From assembly GCA_017506865.1 (NCBI GenBank), contig JAFCMP010000090.1, forward strand, positions 868,001-932,000: a DNA stretch of 64,000 nt. The letters are read 5' to 3'. The position numbers were made by a program, and so were the translations under genes. Source of the stretch: Tribonema minus. Its lineage: Eukaryota; Sar; Xanthophyceae; Tribonematales; Tribonemataceae. The notes under the pieces were generated by a model. That model saw only the letters and a program-made list of their open reading frames with translations. It made no database searches and had not been told where the DNA came from. Shown piece after piece: positions 38,815 to 47,915 of this stretch; position 1 is the stretch's first letter, and each line of letters begins with the position of its first letter.

Positions 38815-40167
38815 ATGACGAAAGCACCACGCAAGACGGCCGAGCAGCTTAGAGAGCAGAAGCGGCTTTGTGAGAAGGAAAAAAAGCCGGCCATGCAATC
38901 TCAAAAAGGCAAGCACCTGACTTTGGTGAAGATGAAAGTAGCGTACAAGTCCTGGGGCTTCAAGCTTGACCCTGACGACGACAAGCAACGTGAGTACATC
39001 AAAAGCCAGGGAAAAGCCATGTCTCAGTGCAAGATGCTTCTGGCTGACGGCACAGTCACACCGTTGTATCATAGCATCCGAACTGGCAACACAAAGCCGC
39101 CAAACACGTCCCTTAAAGTTATCAAAGCTCGCAAGGAGGCGGGCAATGCAAAGAAGAGAGCAACCATGATAGCGCGCGGTCTTGGCCAGAGGAATCACTA
39201 TGAGGAAGAGACGTTCGAGGCACTGCTGGACGTCACGGGTCTGCGTGACGTACTGGAGTATCACTGGGTGCCAGATGGAGACAATGTCGATGTGGCGCTG
39301 AAGCGGGAGAACATGGCCGCCGGCACATACTGCGCAAGTCAGCTCAAGGCGTCTGATACGACTGAGGGAGGACGGTTCAATTTTCATGTGTCAAAAACAG
39401 ACATGGAGACCAAATACAAGGGTCAACTCATAATTGCGATCGGGTTTAAGCGGGTCAACGGTAAGATCACTGTTACCCAAGTCTTTGTGCTCTCTAGCCC
39501 AGATGATCTGCCTGGCAACTCTTTTTGTCCCATGGTCGATCCGAAGCGGGATGATGGTTGCGCCCACCTTCGCATTCGCATGGATGGTATTGAGCCGTAC
39601 AAAGTGTGTAAGCAGACGATCTTAGAGGGTGTGCTGAAGGTCCCGCACCACACACTGGATGACACCTGCTTCAGCCTTGAAGTCAACCGCAATCTTGCGG
39701 AAAGCACCAAGACGGAGCTCATCGGATTTCAGTACATCAAGAATGCGCTGCCAGCCAGCACCACGATGACTATGGCCAGCGACAAGAACAAGACAGTTGA
39801 CTTCAAGTTGCACCGAGCTGGCGCTGCACTGGGCATATCGGCAAAGACTGCTTCACTACATCACAAGAAAGCTGACGGATCTTATTCGGGTTTTTTTTTT
39901 GGGGTAAAAGCAGCCCCCGACAGCCACAAGTGCGACTGGGTGTTGGTGGTATACCTCGACGCTACACGCAAGATCGTGGAAGGCTTCTCTGCTATCAAAA
40001 GCAGCGCAGTATACACGGAGGCCAACAAGGGTAAGAACTTTAGGTGGAACAAGTCGGGGCAGAATAAGGGGGTAGATTATGTGCTCAAAAAGCACAAGGC
40101 ATCCGATCTGCCTCGGCTAGTCGACCTCATGTTTGAGCAGCGAGGAGGGCAGCAGATCACTCTGTAA
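38815..40167 (+). CDS. Hypothetical protein with two related nuclease-like segments
   Basis: A 450-residue basic protein. Two segments share a pattern: DVALKRENMAAGTYCASQLK ... GGRFNFHVSKTD ... LIIAIGFK (about 160-230), and VDFKLHRAG...AKTASLHHK ... GSYSGFFFGVKA ... WVLVVYLD (about 325-395). The order D - (A/S)xxxK - aromatic strand - hydrophobic strand recalls restriction-endonuclease-fold domains of the EDxHD kind, suggesting an internal duplication. The resemblance is weak and I would not assign activity. The N-terminus is highly charged (KAPRKTAEQLREQKRL), consistent with nucleic-acid contact. A run of nine Ts at about 39892-39900 lies in frame. Confidence 0.55.
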   Translation: MTKAPRKTAEQLREQKRLCEKEKKPAMQSQKGKHLTLVKMKVAYKSWGFKLDPDDDKQREYIKSQGKAMSQCKMLLADGTVTPLYHSIRTGNTKPPNTSLKVIKARKEAGNAKKRATMIARGLGQRNHYEEETFEALLDVTGLRDVLEYHWVPDGDNVDVALKRENMAAGTYCASQLKASDTTEGGRFNFHVSKTDMETKYKGQLIIAIGFKRVNGKITVTQVFVLSSPDDLPGNSFCPMVDPKRDDGCAHLRIRMDGIEPYKVCKQTILEGVLKVPHHTLDDTCFSLEVNRNLAESTKTELIGFQYIKNALPASTTMTMASDKNKTVDFKLHRAGAALGISAKTASLHHKKADGSYSGFFFGVKAAPDSHKCDWVLVVYLDATRKIVEGFSAIKSSAVYTEANKGKNFRWNKSGQNKGVDYVLKKHKASDLPRLVDLMFEQRGGQQITL

Positions 40168-40461
40168 CGGGCAGAGCCATGGGGGTCATCTACCTGCCGC
40201 AGCGTCATGACAATCTGTGGTCTGTCTGTTGCTGTACACAATCAATGCAACACACAATAACTTTTTTCGTCTACAGAACCGCTGCAGTTTATGCTGTGCG
40301 TGTGTGTACCTGCATGAGTTAGCATGCATGCGCACACCATCAACGTTGCACTGCATGCGAGTACAACACTCAGGCATGACATCCTCAGCATGTGAGGACC
40401 AACTTCTTACAATAAGATGATATTACTTGTTGCTAGAGCGCATGCCTCGTGTATACTAAAA

Positions 40462-41620
40462 CTAAATCAGCCGTCGCGCCGCCTGCGTAAGCACAGGATC
40501 GGGCAGAGCACCGACAGAGGGCAGCGCGCCACCATATGTACGAGGCATCTTAGGAAAGAGCTTAGCCTGCTGGGGGAGGTGCGTAGTCATGCGCTTGTCA
40601 GCAAAAATCTGCTTGCGCTTACGTTGCGCTGCAGGCGTTGCTGTAGACCTTGGCACCATGCATATGTACACGGCTGCGCGCGTGTTGCGTTGCGCACGCC
40701 CCCTTTGCGATTCCACGCCTTGATGCATAGTGCGGGAGTCCCAAAGCACAATGTCCCCCGCGTTTGCCAGCACACACGCCTTTTCGCATCCTCTTTGCAT
40801 GAAGAACTCAACATGCTCCTCCACCGCATCCTTTGGCATTTTGTGCCAGTCCGTTGTACCGGTATCAAGGTTGAAGTGCTCCATGTACTCGCGGTGCAGC
40901 ACATGGCTCCCTGTCAACACTCTTGTGGTGGCGTCACCGGCGTTGACATCGTACAGGTTGACAGCGCCCTGATACGAAACGAGATCATTACGCGATGACC
41001 GCTGATCGGTATGCAGCCAGTCGTTGCCGCGATAGAATCCCTGAAATCAAGAAAGCAATGAGTCACATGTATGAGCATTGATAGCACAAATGAAATCATA
41101 AATCGAGAAAGAAAGGCAGGACGTGTGGGTTTCGATTACACAGATCGAAATTAACAAAGAATCAAACAGCAGAAATAATTTGTGAGCACTGATGACATAA
41201 ATCGAATCAGAAGTTGAGCAATTAAAACATGTGAAATCGAAGTCACCTTGTTGGTATCCTCAAATGGCAAATGCAGAGACACGCCGTCGAAGCTGGTGAT
41301 AAGGTCATCTGTGCCCCAGAGCTCAGAGAAAGTCCCGATCACACCAGCTGAGCCCCTGATGTTCCAGACGTATTGCGCGTGCCCCAGCCCCCAGTGCTGG
41401 TACAGCATGGAATGAATTGGATAGAACTCTGAGAGGACGGAAAATGTGGCCGGATTGTCACGCTGCAAACGACCCTCAGTAAGTGTCTCGAACGTCTCCC
41501 ACATGGCAGCAATTCTCCCGAAATCACGCCAGGCACCACCGCAACTCCATCTCGCTCCAGCGCGGCTTTCGCCCCCTCTAACGCGACGTTGAAACTCCTA
41601 TATTCCGGTATAAGGTTCAT
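40462..41620 (-). CDS. Split PhyH-type Fe(II)/2-oxoglutarate dioxygenase, frame-disrupted
   Basis: Exon 1 runs 41620-41247 and exon 2 runs 41040-40462. The start is MNLIPEYRSF, followed by ERDGVAVVPGVIS, the typical opening of the phytanoyl-CoA dioxygenase family. In exon 2 the iron ligands are clear: WLHTDQ (H-x-D), and then GDIVLWDSRTMHQG with the distal His and an Arg in RNTRAAV that would hold 2-oxoglutarate. The intron join (NK then GFYRGNDW) is in phase 0. One problem remains: within 41513-41530 the frame shifts by one base between GVISGE and AMWETFETL. This is either a real lesion, a sequencing indel, or programmed frameshifting. Substrate unknown; viral homologues often hydroxylate proteins or small metabolites. 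Confidence 0.75.
41041..41246 (-). other. Predicted spliceosomal-type intron (206 bp)
   Basis: The donor is ACAAG|GTGACT and the acceptor is TTGATTTCAG|GGATTC, with a pyrimidine-rich end (CATTGCTTTCTTGATTTCAG). The exon frames on each side belong to one conserved PhyH domain and join in phase 0. The intron itself contains in-frame stops and its length is not divisible by three. Internal sequences (AAATCGA, GAGCA(C/T)TGAT) occur twice. Confidence 0.8.
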
Positions 41621-41694
41621 CCTCTTGACCGCAATAGTAAGGAAGTGTGAGGTGCAACAGAGAACAACTGTGTGGGGTGGGGAATATACACGGG

Positions 41695-41718
41695 TTAGGG
41701 TTAGGGTTAGGGTTCGGG
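41695..41718 (+). repeat. Short telomere-like (TTAGGG)n tract
   Basis: Three exact TTAGGG copies followed by one TTCGGG in the gap between two divergent genes. TTAGGG is a common eukaryotic telomere unit. With so few copies it could be chance, a captured interstitial telomere sequence, or a regulatory element. Confidence 0.6.
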
Positions 41719-41891
41719 GGAATGTACCTCGGGATTCAACCACTCGGGGAACTCGGGGATAAGCCGGAAATTCAAATGCTGAATCTGGCTATATCACACT
41801 TGTACATTCCCGGCGCGTATATTCTCCAGGCGTGCCATTCCCAGCTCACTCACACAGCTCGCGCATAACAGCTCGCGCGGTAGCCACAAGA

Positions 41892-42917
41892 ATGGAAGCG
41901 CTCAGGCAGAGGCTGCAGGTGACACCATCGCAAGCGCGCACGACTTTTGTGACCTCCAGCGGAACTCGCATCAGCCATCAAACCTGGTACGGCTCCCACA
42001 CCGAGACAGTGGAGCGCGATGGCGAAGTGCTGCACCTGGAGCTCGTACCGCTTTCTCCCGGTGCTTACTACATCACTGCTCTAGAGCAAATCAAGAAGGC
42101 TTCGATAGGTGAGCGAGACTGCATTTCACTCCCTCTAGAGTACGGCTTTGTAACAATTCCAGAGGGCGATGAAATTTACGATGCAGTTGCAGACGGTGTG
42201 CGGTGCAGCATCCCGGAGCACATGAGAGATGAACAAGTGGGGACGGACTGGGAGAATCCCACGTACACCGCATTCGGGAAGGAAGTGTCTGCATTGCGAG
42301 ACAAGGAGCTTGCTGCTGCCGGCCTCTCTGTGTCTGGCGATGTAGCAGATGGTGGCAACGACAAGGATGGCGGCGATGCACTGGTGGCATACTTTTTGTA
42401 CCACCCTTACAAAGGCGCCGACTTCTTCACAGGTAAGAGACGCCGCGATGGCGGAGAGGGTGAGTTCCTCACCTCCATGGCTTCTCGCTCCCCCGCCGCC
42501 ATGTGCGGTTTCACACAGCTCATGAAGTTGGGCTACACGCTCGATTTTCCGCCGCAACACCCCTATCAAGACCAGTCGCTGTGCGTGCGAGATGGCAACG
42601 TTTCACTTGTGGGGGTATACCTGAGATGCTTGGGGGCGCTGGACACCACCAACGAGCTGCAGAGAGTTTGGTATCATCATTACTTCACGTTCTTCCAGCA
42701 CCTTTTCTACTGGCGGTCCGGCGAGGCGGCTCCTGCCGATGTGAAGAGCGTGGTGAAGGCTGCGTGGGATATGCACGACAAGGAGGCATTCTGCGGCAGC
42801 GTCTTTGCCACTTTCCGCCCTCGGCTAGCAGAGCTGACAGAAATGCTCAAGCCGTGCGCAGTCGACAGTGTTGTGCCCGCAGAGATCGAATCTGCTGCGA
42901 AGCGCGCAAAGGTGTAG
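41892..42917 (+). CDS. Hypothetical protein
   Basis: A 341-residue soluble protein starting at ATG 41892; the upstream frame opens only with GTG. Apart from an Asp/Gly-rich low-complexity stretch near residue 165 (DVADGGNDKDGGDA), it looks globular, with Trp/Tyr/Phe-rich segments (VWYHHYFTFFQHLFYW). The C-terminus is basic (KRAKV). No domain or catalytic motif is recognised. It is divergent from the PhyH gene, sharing a gap of about 270 bases that contains the TTAGGG tract. Confidence 0.65.
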   Translation: MEALRQRLQVTPSQARTTFVTSSGTRISHQTWYGSHTETVERDGEVLHLELVPLSPGAYYITALEQIKKASIGERDCISLPLEYGFVTIPEGDEIYDAVADGVRCSIPEHMRDEQVGTDWENPTYTAFGKEVSALRDKELAAAGLSVSGDVADGGNDKDGGDALVAYFLYHPYKGADFFTGKRRRDGGEGEFLTSMASRSPAAMCGFTQLMKLGYTLDFPPQHPYQDQSLCVRDGNVSLVGVYLRCLGALDTTNELQRVWYHHYFTFFQHLFYWRSGEAAPADVKSVVKAAWDMHDKEAFCGSVFATFRPRLAELTEMLKPCAVDSVVPAEIESAAKRAKV

Positions 42918-43059
42918 ATGAAGGGTTCCCACAATACGAGTTGTTGTACATTGCACAAGGGCAATAGTGCTGTGGGCGATAATACAAACGATCGTTTCGA
43001 AAAGATTCTGTGTTCAATGCGCAAGCTTTTTTTGTGTGTTGCTGTTGTTATAAGGTGTC

Positions 43060-43926
43060 ATGAACATGGCCGACGCACCAACGAATCGCATCTCTGTAAA
43101 GAGATTTGACATGTCGAAACTCACAAAGAAGCATTTCACGCTTGTTCTGACAGGTAAGCGGGGCAGTGGCAAATCTTTCCTCTGTAAGGACATCATTTTT
43201 CACCTGCACGAGGCCAAATATCCTCGATGCTGCATTTTCTCACAAACGGAAAATGCAAATGGATTTTTCAGCGAGTTTGTGCCCGGCATATTCATTCATA
43301 GCCCTTTCGATTTGAACGTGCTCGCAAACATCATCAAGCAGCAGAAAGATTTGATCATGAGGCAAAAACTTGGACAGATTCCAGCCGATCAAGACACCAG
43401 GCTACTTCTAGTGCTGGACGATTGTGCTTATGACCGTCGCATCTTGGCGTCGCCTGTCATGCGTGAGATCATGATGAACGGCCGACACTATTTCATAAGC
43501 CTGATTGTGACCTTGCAATACTTGGTAGACCTGGCGCCATCGCTGCGTGCAAATGTGGATGTGGCGCTTTTCCTCAAGGATAACATCAGAGGCAATCGAG
43601 AAAGGGTCTGGAAACATTTTGCTGGCTTTTATGAAAATTTTCATGTGTTTGAAGCCGTCTTTGAGTCGTGTACAGCCAATTTCGAATGCTTCTGCGTGGA
43701 CAACACACTCTCAAGCACGAGACATGAAGACATTGTTTCTTACTACAAAGCGTCAGACCGAGACTTTAGGTTTGGCCATCCAAGTTTATGGAAGTTTCAT
43801 GACAGAGTGTACCTTTCTGAGGAAGATGAGTTTCTGATGCGCCAGCAAATGGCTGTCCAACAGGCTGTACAGCAGAGCGTCACCAAGGTCACCAGTAGCG
43901 GGGTCATCACTGTCGTGCGCGAGTGA
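43060..43926 (+). CDS. A32-type DNA-packaging ATPase
   Basis: A 288-residue protein of the FtsK-HerA ATPase superfamily, the size of vaccinia A32-like packaging ATPases. It has the Walker A motif GKRGSGKS at 32-39 and the Walker B LLLVLDDCAYD with Asp120/Asp121. A sensor-like stretch follows: GRHYFISLIVTLQY, with the conserved Gln of the family near residue 153. Late residues KASDRDFRFG and the C-terminal glutamine-rich tail are typical of the clade. It should pump genomic DNA into the capsid. It is one of the most conserved nucleocytoviral genes, so it anchors the viral identity of the window. Confidence 0.95.
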   Translation: MNMADAPTNRISVKRFDMSKLTKKHFTLVLTGKRGSGKSFLCKDIIFHLHEAKYPRCCIFSQTENANGFFSEFVPGIFIHSPFDLNVLANIIKQQKDLIMRQKLGQIPADQDTRLLLVLDDCAYDRRILASPVMREIMMNGRHYFISLIVTLQYLVDLAPSLRANVDVALFLKDNIRGNRERVWKHFAGFYENFHVFEAVFESCTANFECFCVDNTLSSTRHEDIVSYYKASDRDFRFGHPSLWKFHDRVYLSEEDEFLMRQQMAVQQAVQQSVTKVTSSGVITVVRE

Positions 43927-43930
43927 TCAC

Positions 43931-44476
43931 TCACTTCCTCGGTGCACGCTTTCTAACCTTTTTGACCTTTGAAGTGGCCACCTGTGCAACAGGCGCAGCA
44001 GGAGCTGCCACAGCAGGCGCAGCAGGCGCAGCTACTGCAGGCGCCGCAGCCACAGCAGGTGCAGCAGCGTGTGGGGACTGATGTTCGGTGACAGTATCGA
44101 GTCTTGTGGGCTTTGGCGCTCCTCTCCTGGCATTAGACTTCTTTGCCGGGTGTGCTGGTGCCATCTTGACAGGTGCTGGCGGAGGCATGAGGGCAGGTTG
44201 AAGTGGCTCAGGAGTGCTTATCTTGACTTCAGGCTCTGTGCTCAATATCGGCACCGCGACTGCCTCTGCAGCAGCTTTGTATTCATCCAGAATTTGTCTT
44301 GCAGTCTTGAACTCGGGGACTGCTTTCGATGCAGCGGAAACAGCTGCTGCACCTGTAGCAGCTGCAGGACCTGTGGGCACGACCGGAGCTTGTGGTGGCA
44401 TAGGCACCTGTTCGGGAGCTGGAGCAACAGCAGCCCTTATGGGACCAACATTAAGCTTCCCAGTGATGAAAACCAT
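43931..44476 (-). CDS. Pro/Ala-rich protein with basic C-terminus
   Basis: A 181-residue protein from ATG 44476 (MVFITGKLN). The frame continues upstream without good coding character. It consists of low-complexity Ala/Pro tracts (PAVAAPAAP repeated), a helical island (FKTARQILDEYKAAAEAV) and a basic tail (KVKKVRKRAPRK). The composition resembles DNA-condensing or histone-H1-like tails, but no domain is present. A TATATT element lies about 30 bases upstream of the start. It converges with the packaging ATPase, four bases apart. Confidence 0.65.
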   Translation of the reverse strand: MVFITGKLNVGPIRAAVAPAPEQVPMPPQAPVVPTGPAAATGAAAVSAASKAVPEFKTARQILDEYKAAAEAVAVPILSTEPEVKISTPEPLQPALMPPPAPVKMAPAHPAKKSNARRGAPKPTRLDTVTEHQSPHAAAPAVAAAPAVAAPAAPAVAAPAAPVAQVATSKVKKVRKRAPRK

Positions 44477-44503
44477 TGAGTGTGTGTTCTTGATACACTT
44501 GCA

Positions 44504-44510
44504 ATATATT
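44504..44510 (-). promoter_or_regulatory. TATA-like element
   Basis: AATATATTGC on the minus strand, about 30 bases upstream of the ATG at 44476, preceded by a T/A-rich tract (AAAAAAATATATTGC). Similar TATA-type elements lie upstream of the genes starting at 45675 and 46827. Confidence 0.4.
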
Positions 44511-44610
44511 TTTTTGGCCTCTGCGCACCGTGCATGCGTGTATATATCTTCTGTGACAAAAGCACATAAATTATCTTGTGTAGTTGTTACAACAAGAGGC
44601 AGAGATAAAC

Positions 44611-45189
44611 ATGCCCATCGTGCTTGTCTTTGAGGACGTGGAACCGTTGACATTTCCGTACCCAACATCACTGGCGTCAGACGTTGTCAACACATATGGT
44701 CCCGTGTTTGCAAAAGATGTGGTGACCAGCCGCAGCATTATCATTGTGAACAAAGTGGACAATGCACCCTGCACAGCATCATCATACGCGTACTCACGTT
44801 CATCAACAGGGAGCGTTGACGAGATTGCCAGAAACAACTTTACTGTTGATGCCGCCAACACAAAGGCAACGTACAGTGTCGGCTGCCTCAGAGTCGACCC
44901 AGTCAGCAACACACGAACAATCGAAAACGTGCTAGAGGCAGATCATGAGAGTCTTATTGTGACCACGACATCCACGGCAGACACCACTAAGGAGAACTCT
45001 ACATCACTGACATTCGAAGGTATTCAATTCAGCACTGATGATGCTTGTATTATGTTTGGTCAAAATCAGGAGTTCAGAATTCGATTTGGCAAGGCAGAGG
45101 CTTCGAACGGTGCAAATCTGCTTGTCATGGAAGCTAAGAACGCTCAAACAGGACAATACGATGTTAAGACCTCGATTTCAGACTCGTGA
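44611..45189 (+). CDS. Hypothetical beta-rich protein
   Basis: A 192-residue protein from ATG 44611 (MPIVLVFEDV). Thr/Ser/Val-rich with a predicted beta fold; the last 60 residues (SLTFEGIQFSTDDACIMFG and EFRIRFGK) resemble the fibre-type neighbours in composition only. No membrane segment. The stop codon abuts the stop codon of the convergent gene at 45190. Possibly a minor virion protein. Confidence 0.65.
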   Translation: MPIVLVFEDVEPLTFPYPTSLASDVVNTYGPVFAKDVVTSRSIIIVNKVDNAPCTASSYAYSRSSTGSVDEIARNNFTVDAANTKATYSVGCLRVDPVSNTRTIENVLEADHESLIVTTTSTADTTKENSTSLTFEGIQFSTDDACIMFGQNQEFRIRFGKAEASNGANLLVMEAKNAQTGQYDVKTSISDS

Positions 45190-45675
45190 TCAGGCCACTG
45201 ACTGCAGGGTCGAGTTCACGTACGCCATATCGCGAATGATTTTGTTGCTGAGCTCATCGTATGCACGCAGAGCTTCATGAAGTTCTGCATCTGTTGAGTG
45301 AGCTGTATCAGCAGTGGTGGATGTCAGAGGCGCTGCACTTGCTGCCTTGGCCGTGTCAGCTGTGACACTCGGAAAGTGAGAATGGTTACTCCAGATGTTC
45401 ATTTCGACAGGCAGGTACGATGTGTTGGAGATTGGTGGTGTCACCGCCGCCTGTGCTGGAGGGTCAGCAGAGCGCTTCACAAAGAGGGGATCATGGTCCC
45501 AGTCTAGACCCTTTACATAATCAGCGAGCACCTCATGACGCTGCTCATACAAAGCTGTGACTTTCTGCGCAAGCGCGAGGACACTATCGTAGCCCCTGTC
45601 GCTGCTCTCTTTCCATTCCTGTAGGGCATCGGCATAATTCTTGCTCAGCACATCCCATTCATGCATTGTGGACAT
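45190..45675 (-). CDS. Hypothetical protein
   Basis: A 161-residue acidic protein from ATG 45675 (MSTMHEWDVL); a TTG upstream is ignored. N-terminal 60 residues are helical (YADALQEWKESSDRGYD, KVTALYEQRHEVL), the middle is Ser/Thr/Ala-rich and disordered, and a final helix ends the chain (ELHEALRAYDELSNKII). The TATA-like AATATATAG lies about 50 bases upstream. No family recognised. Confidence 0.6.
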   Translation of the reverse strand: MSTMHEWDVLSKNYADALQEWKESSDRGYDSVLALAQKVTALYEQRHEVLADYVKGLDWDHDPLFVKRSADPPAQAAVTPPISNTSYLPVEMNIWSNHSHFPSVTADTAKAASAAPLTSTTADTAHSTDAELHEALRAYDELSNKIIRDMAYVNSTLQSVA

Positions 45676-45771
45676 GAACACAAACACGGGCAAGAGAGCG
45701 GGCGCTCGTCTTATGCATTTAGAACTATATATTTTTGTAACATATTTGAAGTACGCAGATATCCACAGTCG

Positions 45772-46638
45772 CTACATGTTGGAGGGCGGAATATTTTCCT
45801 TGTTGGCATCATCCTCAGCGCCATCCCCCACCTCAACACGCGGCTTCTTGTTGGGTGGGGGGGTCACACCATGAGAGCGTTCGATTTTTGCGCGGCGCTC
45901 ACGCATGAGAGCCTCGATGCGGTCATAGAGGTCCAATCCTTCAATCTTGAGGTACGTGTCCTGGTTGGGGTGGAGCACGCAGAGGAAGATCGCGTTGACC
46001 TTCATGTCATAGTAGTTGTGCAGAATATACTTGTACAAGTTCAATTGTAACGAATAATGCACGAGATTGCAGTCATCGAGATCCCTTGTGAGGGCGCTGC
46101 ATCCTTTCTGAAACCTGTTGTTCATCTTTATCTCCTTGCTCCGTTTCCAATCGCATATGATGTAGCTCCCAGGCTCTTCAGGGTCGTGGTAGACCATGTC
46201 GATGCTTCCCGCAATTTTCAGGTCTTCAGCAAAGACTATCATCTCAGTGCGGTACGCCTTATAGTCAGGGAAGTCCTTCTGATAAGAGCAGAAGAGATCC
46301 CACTCCTTTGTGTTCTCGACGTGCGGCTCGTCATTGTAGTACATTTCCAAGTTAAGGTGCATTGCTGTTCCAGCCGCTGCAGCTTCATCGCGGTTCTTGT
46401 CCCATTTAGCCTTGATCTCCTCACGGGTCATCCCGGCATAATCCCCTATGGCAAACTTGGGAGACTTCATCATTTTGGTGATGATGGCATCCGCATCGAA
46501 CTTCCCAAAGAGTCCATGTATAAAGGTTGTACAGCTGAGGTAGCCGTCAGAGCTTCCATCAATGTAGTAGGTGTGTGTTTCATCCACAAATCTGACCCGC
46601 TCATCTCTGGGGTGTGGGTTCTTAGCAGCGAGCATCAT
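45772..46638 (-). CDS. PD-(D/E)XK-family nuclease
   Basis: A 288-residue protein with the full motif set of the Cas4/RecB/lambda-exonuclease-like nucleases: GTAMHLNLEMY near 90-100 (family His/Glu helix), Glu132 in RTEMIVF, GSIDMVY with Asp147, IICDWKRSK giving D163-x-K165, and QLNLYKYIL with Gln198/Tyr202. The C-terminal 45 residues are a disordered charged tail (NKKPRVEVGDGAEDDANKE). Such nucleases resect or process DNA ends during recombination, or mature concatemers. It sits in the replication/packaging block and converges with the 45190-45675 gene direction. Confidence 0.88.
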   Translation of the reverse strand: MMLAAKNPHPRDERVRFVDETHTYYIDGSSDGYLSCTTFIHGLFGKFDADAIITKMMKSPKFAIGDYAGMTREEIKAKWDKNRDEAAAAGTAMHLNLEMYYNDEPHVENTKEWDLFCSYQKDFPDYKAYRTEMIVFAEDLKIAGSIDMVYHDPEEPGSYIICDWKRSKEIKMNNRFQKGCSALTRDLDDCNLVHYSLQLNLYKYILHNYYDMKVNAIFLCVLHPNQDTYLKIEGLDLYDRIEALMRERRAKIERSHGVTPPPNKKPRVEVGDGAEDDANKENIPPSNM

Positions 46639-46753
46639 AGGTGCTGCGCGGTGTGAGAGTGAAGGCTCTGCTCATCCCTGAGGGTCACTATAATTAATTG
46701 TGCACTTGATTCGCAGTATTCGATGCCGAATCTGTCCGAACTTGTGCGTGCAA

Positions 46754-46760
46754 TATAAAA
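46754..46760 (+). promoter_or_regulatory. TATA-like element
   Basis: TATAAAA in CAATATAAAAGCTG, about 67 bases upstream of the ATG at 46827, in the gap between divergent genes. Confidence 0.4.
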
Positions 46761-46826
46761 GCTGCTGAGTTTCGATTCGATTTGTACTCACAATGCGTTT
46801 TCTTTGTTGGTTAAGTGTACACTACG

Positions 46827-47759
46827 ATGGACATCCTCAATGGCAGCGAGCCCATATCTGGTCCCCACTACTTTCAGAAGCTCAAGCACAAAAACAAGCC
46901 CATACACGTCTACTTGCTTGGTGAGGAGCACTCAAACAATCACCAGTGCTACCAAGACGGGGCGGATGTAGGGGATGTGTTGCGCGCAGCCGTGATAGAT
47001 ATGAACTATCGTGTCGGCATATACCTTGAGATGCCTCAAAGCTATGAGGCCAACACTGATCCACATGTTATTTGCAGTGCACGGCCTGCCGGCACTCCAA
47101 GAAAAGACGTTCTCAACACAATTCGATCCTGCATGCTTCAGCAGCGCAATTCACCGACCACCTCACGCGAGGTAAGGGAGCGCATCAGCTTTACTGACAT
47201 TCGAGAATTCTTCGGCTTGCTGCCTTATACTGAGCGGGAAAATAGCTGCATTAATGAAATCAAGAGTGAAGGTGTGGAGCGTGCATGGCAGTTGCTGAAT
47301 CAGTACTTTGTTGCACCCATCAGCGATGCCCTGTGCACTCTAGGGGGGGTCGATGAGAAATTTCGCGATCTGATTTACCACATGCCTGAATCCAGGATGC
47401 GGCCGCATGAGCACTTCATATATGAAAATTGGCACCGCTCACTGATGCCAATGGCGCAGACTGTTGCTTCAGAGTACGCAAAATTTCCACACAACCGGAA
47501 AGCGTCATCGAATCGAATTCTGCACTGCTACCGACAGATGATGGACACGTTCACCGACTTATACACAACCTGGCGAATGCTGTCAGACATGGACGCCGGA
47601 AAGGTGACACATGCAGTATTTTATGGTGGCAGCTCACATGCGATAGCCATATCTCAGCTTCTGACAACCGCGAGCTTCGTGAGCCAAGCCCTGTTCAAGG
47701 CGCCTGTCAATACGGCCTGTGTCAGGAGAAAGGCATCACAGATTCGAACGTCAGTATGA
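46827..47759 (+). CDS. Tiki/ChaN/EreA-like fold protein (putative)
   Basis: A 310-residue protein from ATG 46827 (MDILNGSEP). Two features suggest the Tiki/TraB/ChaN/EreA superfamily: an early strand ending in VYLLGEEHSN (the G-E-x-H motif), and a late strand AVFYGGSSHA (G-x-x-H) near residue 260, with IYLEMPQ between them (the conserved E strand). Members bind metal or haem, or act as esterases and proteases. No signal peptide or membrane segment is visible here. The assignment rests on spaced motifs only, so I hold it loosely. It precedes the primase on the same strand. Confidence 0.5.
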   Translation: MDILNGSEPISGPHYFQKLKHKNKPIHVYLLGEEHSNNHQCYQDGADVGDVLRAAVIDMNYRVGIYLEMPQSYEANTDPHVICSARPAGTPRKDVLNTIRSCMLQQRNSPTTSREVRERISFTDIREFFGLLPYTERENSCINEIKSEGVERAWQLLNQYFVAPISDALCTLGGVDEKFRDLIYHMPESRMRPHEHFIYENWHRSLMPMAQTVASEYAKFPHNRKASSNRILHCYRQMMDTFTDLYTTWRMLSDMDAGKVTHAVFYGGSSHAIAISQLLTTASFVSQALFKAPVNTACVRRKASQIRTSV

Positions 47760-47915
47760 ATTCAAACAATTCGAATTTCAGCAGCACAAAATTGGATTTA
47801 TTAGCACATTATGGAGATTCGTGTCGAACTTTACGTGTGAGATTCAAGCACAGTAAATATATGGCATTGGGGTACAGCACTGACGCTTCACAGCGTCTCT
47901 GCAAGGCCGTCAGAT

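Noticed and set aside
41892-42917. Considered the unknown protein as a capsid protein
   Set aside because: No jelly-roll signature and wrong composition; left as hypothetical.
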